Below are positions 5,895 to 6,327 of a stretch of DNA of 6,327 nt, piece by piece. Source of the stretch: Clostridia bacterium. GTDB taxonomy: Bacteria; Bacillota; Clostridia; Christensenellales; Aristaeellaceae. Both the position numbers and the translations under genes were made by a program. The DNA is taken from NCBI GenBank assembly GCA_017551645.1, contig JAFZLE010000146.1:1-6327 (forward strand), read 5' to 3'. Position 1 is the stretch's first letter. Each line of letters begins with the position of its first letter. A model generated the notes under the pieces. That model was given only the letters and a program-made list of their open reading frames with translations, ran no database searches and was not told where the DNA came from.

Positions 5895-6327
5895 TCACCC
5901 GGCCAGGATATCTATCACCGCGTATTCCGACCGGCACCCGGTCCTGAACTTGAACGTCCAGTTGCTGATGCCCGACGACACGATAAAATCTGTGCCGCCG
6001 CGTTTTTCGTGCCCGTACCGCAGGTCGTTTTCGCCTATCCATTCGCCCACATGGTTTATGGGGATGAATTGCCCGCCGTGGGTATGCCCGCACAGCACCA
6101 GGTCCGCGCCGGCTTCCGCTTCAGCGTCGAAATCGTTGGGCTGATGGTCGAGCACGACTATATATATGCTTTTATCTATACCCTGCAGCAGGCGCTGTGC
6201 GCTCACGCGGCCGCCCCGCTGCCTTTTAGACTTGTCATTCCGTCCCGCTACGCAGAGCCGGTCGTTCACGTCGTACGTCTCGTCCTCAAGGATAGTGACC
6301 CCGTTTTGGGCAAGGCGGTCCCTTAGC
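5895..6327 (-). CDS. Calcineurin-like metallophosphoesterase, C-terminal 143 residues (start off right edge)
   Basis: A minus-strand frame is open from the right edge (6326) to a TGA at 5897-5895, so the N-terminus, with the first metal motifs, is missing. The visible 143 residues contain LDHQP (59-63, H61 a likely metal ligand) and GHTHGGQF (80-87, H81 and H83 likely ligands), then VSSGISNWTFKFR (116-128) and RSEYAVIDI (132-140). This is the end of the YkuE/YaeI-like branch of binuclear calcineurin-type phosphoesterases, some of which have an N-terminal membrane segment that cannot be seen here. It cleaves phosphate esters; substrate unknown. A GTG at 6269 is in frame, but residues before it (for example ILEDETYDVND) fit the family, so it is not the start. 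It converges on the PhnP-like gene with a 48-base gap and is probably not functionally tied to the mannosidase operon. Confidence 0.92.
   Translation of the reverse strand, partial: LRDRLAQNGVTILEDETYDVNDRLCVAGRNDKSKRQRGGRVSAQRLLQGIDKSIYIVVLDHQPNDFDAEAEAGADLVLCGHTHGGQFIPINHVGEWIGENDLRYGHEKRGGTDFIVSSGISNWTFKFRTGCRSEYAVIDILAG

Overview
The window looks like chromosomal DNA from a moderately GC-rich anaerobic Firmicute, most likely a gut Clostridia lineage. The grounds are purine-rich Shine-Dalgarno sites (GGGAGG, AAAGGGG, GGAAGGTG), short intergenic gaps, an estimated 55-60% GC in the coding regions, and protein sequences that read like clostridial versions of their families. The taxonomic call is an inference. 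No RNA gene, CRISPR array, transposase or attachment site was seen.

Layout. Positions 1-4842 hold a tightly packed minus-strand gene string. In transcription order it is: an UlaG-type metallo-beta-lactamase-fold hydrolase (4842 to 4018), a type-B carboxylesterase (3996 to 2467), a GH2 beta-mannosidase (2423 to 204), and the first 60 codons of an AT-rich unrecognised gene that runs off the left edge (181 to 2). The gaps are 21, 43 and 22 bases, each gene has its own ribosome binding site, and no terminator is visible between them, so they look like one operon. A credible promoter (TTGCCG, 17-base spacer, TATAAA) lies just upstream. It decides the start of the UlaG-like gene in favour of the ATG at 4842 over an upstream TTG at 4902.

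Positions 4843-5114 form a 272-base divergent control region. It contains the operon promoter, a second promoter facing right (TTGCAA, 17, TATCAT), a perfect 7-base inverted repeat whose spacer contains the right-hand -35 box, and a long stem-loop in the predicted leader of the right-hand gene that has a competing alternative pairing. The right-hand gene (5115-5846) encodes a second, different MBL-fold hydrolase with PhnP-like architecture. After a 48-base convergent spacer, the C-terminal part of a calcineurin-like metallophosphoesterase runs in from the right edge on the minus strand (5895-6327).

How the genes may work together (inference). The three complete operon products have no visible signal peptide and are probably cytoplasmic. 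They combine an esterase, a lactonase-type hydrolase and an exo-beta-mannosidase. That would suit intracellular dismantling of an imported, acylated (for example acetylated) beta-mannoside or other decorated oligosaccharide. No transporter, regulator or sugar kinase is in view, so the real substrate is open. The most unusual part of the window is the structured divergent control region. The most abrupt anomaly is the change to AT-rich sequence at the left end. Nothing here amounts to a proven new system.
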